From NCBI GenBank assembly GCA_946480065.1, contig CAMLJA010000127.1:1-5968 (forward strand): a stretch of 5,968 bases of DNA, written 5' to 3'. Within the stretch, counting starts at the first letter, position 1, and every line of letters starts with the position of its first letter. Positions 5,546 through 5,968 of the stretch are shown piece by piece. Position numbers and translations under genes: made by a program. The stretch comes from an uncultured Thermomonas sp. Lineage in GTDB: Bacteria > Pseudomonadota > Gammaproteobacteria > Xanthomonadales > Xanthomonadaceae. The notes under the pieces are model-generated. The model was not told the origin of the DNA and did not search any database. It worked only from the letters and a program-made list of their open reading frames with translations.

Positions 5546-5660
5546 GGCGATTCCGGTGCGGGTTCGGGTCGCCGCCACCTTGCCGTCGGCGCGCCCGGGC
5601 CGCACGTGGCGAATGTCACGCCACGCGCCGCGTTCACGCGCGGCGCGCGAGCATCGCCGC
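5546..5660. promoter_or_regulatory. Divergent promoter region with overlapping inverted repeats
   Basis: This gap separates the minus-strand hydrolase from the plus-strand DUF72 gene. It contains CGTGGCG (5605-5611) facing CGCCACG (5619-5625) with a 7-nt spacer, and a longer 9-bp inverted repeat (5624-5632 facing 5639-5647, 6-nt loop) that ends 13 nt before the DUF72 ATG. The two share bases 5624-5625, so they cannot both form fully. No confident -35/-10 pair is visible. If the hydrolase begins at the GTG at 5578, the gap is 82 bp. Confidence 0.35.
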
Positions 5661-5968
5661 ATGGACGATGCCGGGACTCCCGTGGCGCTGCCGGTCCGCG
5701 TCGGCGTGGCCGGGTGGTCGCTGCCGGCGGCGAGCCGCGATGCGTTCGCGCCGGGCGCGCACCAGCTGGCGCGCTACGCCAGCCGGCTGGATGCGGTGGA
5801 GATCAACTCCAGCTTCTACCGCGCGCACGCGCGCGCCACCTACGCACGCTGGGCCGCGCTGGTCCCGGCGCGCTTCCGGTTCTCGGTGAAGCTGCCGCGC
5901 ACCATCACCCAGCATGCGCGGCTGGTCGCGACCGAGCCGCTGCTGGACGCGTTCTTCGCGCAGGTGGA
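5661..5968 (+). CDS. DUF72 (YecE-like) protein, C-terminus cut by window edge
   Basis: The first 102 residues of a DUF72 family protein are present, out of about 240-300 expected. DUF72 proteins have a TIM-barrel-like fold and no established biochemical role. Diagnostic features are the first strand RVGVAGWS (13-20), with Gly15, Gly18 and Trp19; the second strand VEINSSFYR (46-54), with Glu47, Asn49, Phe52 and Tyr53; Trp64 in TYARWAALVP; and FRFSVKLPRTITQH (72-85), the strand and loop where the family normally reads F-x-F-x-x-K-x-P-x-x-I-T-H. The sequence is open to the window edge with codon bias like its neighbours. The start is taken as ATG 5661; a GTG at 5682 is also possible, and neither has a strong ribosome binding site. 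It is divergent from the hydrolase gene. Confidence 0.9.
   Translation, partial: MDDAGTPVALPVRVGVAGWSLPAASRDAFAPGAHQLARYASRLDAVEINSSFYRAHARATYARWAALVPARFRFSVKLPRTITQHARLVATEPLLDAFFAQV

Noticed and set aside
5634..5915. Open frame of 93 codons on the minus strand at the right end
   Set aside because: It is antisense to the DUF72 gene, whose family motifs are clear on the plus strand.

Overview
The window is very GC-rich (roughly 70% or more by eye), tightly packed and strongly biased to G or C at third codon positions. Gene content, including an FMN-type general stress protein, a BLUF protein, a DUF72 protein and a compact Nei-like glycosylase, fits a gammaproteobacterium of the Xanthomonadaceae/Lysobacteraceae (Lysobacter or Luteimonas type). 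That placement is inference from gene content and composition. Nothing indicates a phage, plasmid, transposon, CRISPR array, tRNA or rRNA; it reads as ordinary chromosome.

Layout. Positions 1-2529 hold three genes on the minus strand, in transcription order: a Nei/Fpg-type DNA glycosylase (2529 to 1777), a six-transmembrane GGDEF diguanylate cyclase (1689 to 580), and a BLUF blue-light sensor that starts with GTG at 511 and runs off the left edge. Gaps are 87 and 68 nt with no clear terminator between them. Positions 2530-2677 are a divergent intergenic region with a perfect 14-bp palindrome. A DJ-1/PfpI (Hsp31-like) gene follows on the plus strand (2678-3334). It converges on a small membrane protein (3698 to 3354, minus) across a 13-bp perfect inverted repeat that contains both stop codons.

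Positions 3839-5545 hold two minus-strand genes, a secreted alpha/beta hydrolase (5545 to 4388) followed 63 nt later by a general-stress-protein-26-like flavin-binding protein (4324 to 3839). That pair ends in a clear intrinsic terminator (7-bp GC stem plus TTTT). A second divergent region (5546-5660) with overlapping inverted repeats separates them from a DUF72/YecE gene on the plus strand, cut by the right edge.

How the genes may work together. The one pairing with a plausible joint function is the BLUF sensor just downstream of a diguanylate cyclase that lacks a recognisable soluble sensory domain. The cyclase keeps its catalytic residues and its inhibitory c-di-GMP site, so a light-linked c-di-GMP module is a testable hypothesis. 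Several neighbours (Nei-like repair, DJ-1/Hsp31-like, GSP26-like) belong to families linked to oxidative or carbonyl stress, but co-location alone does not show a shared pathway. I did not find strong evidence for a wholly new system.
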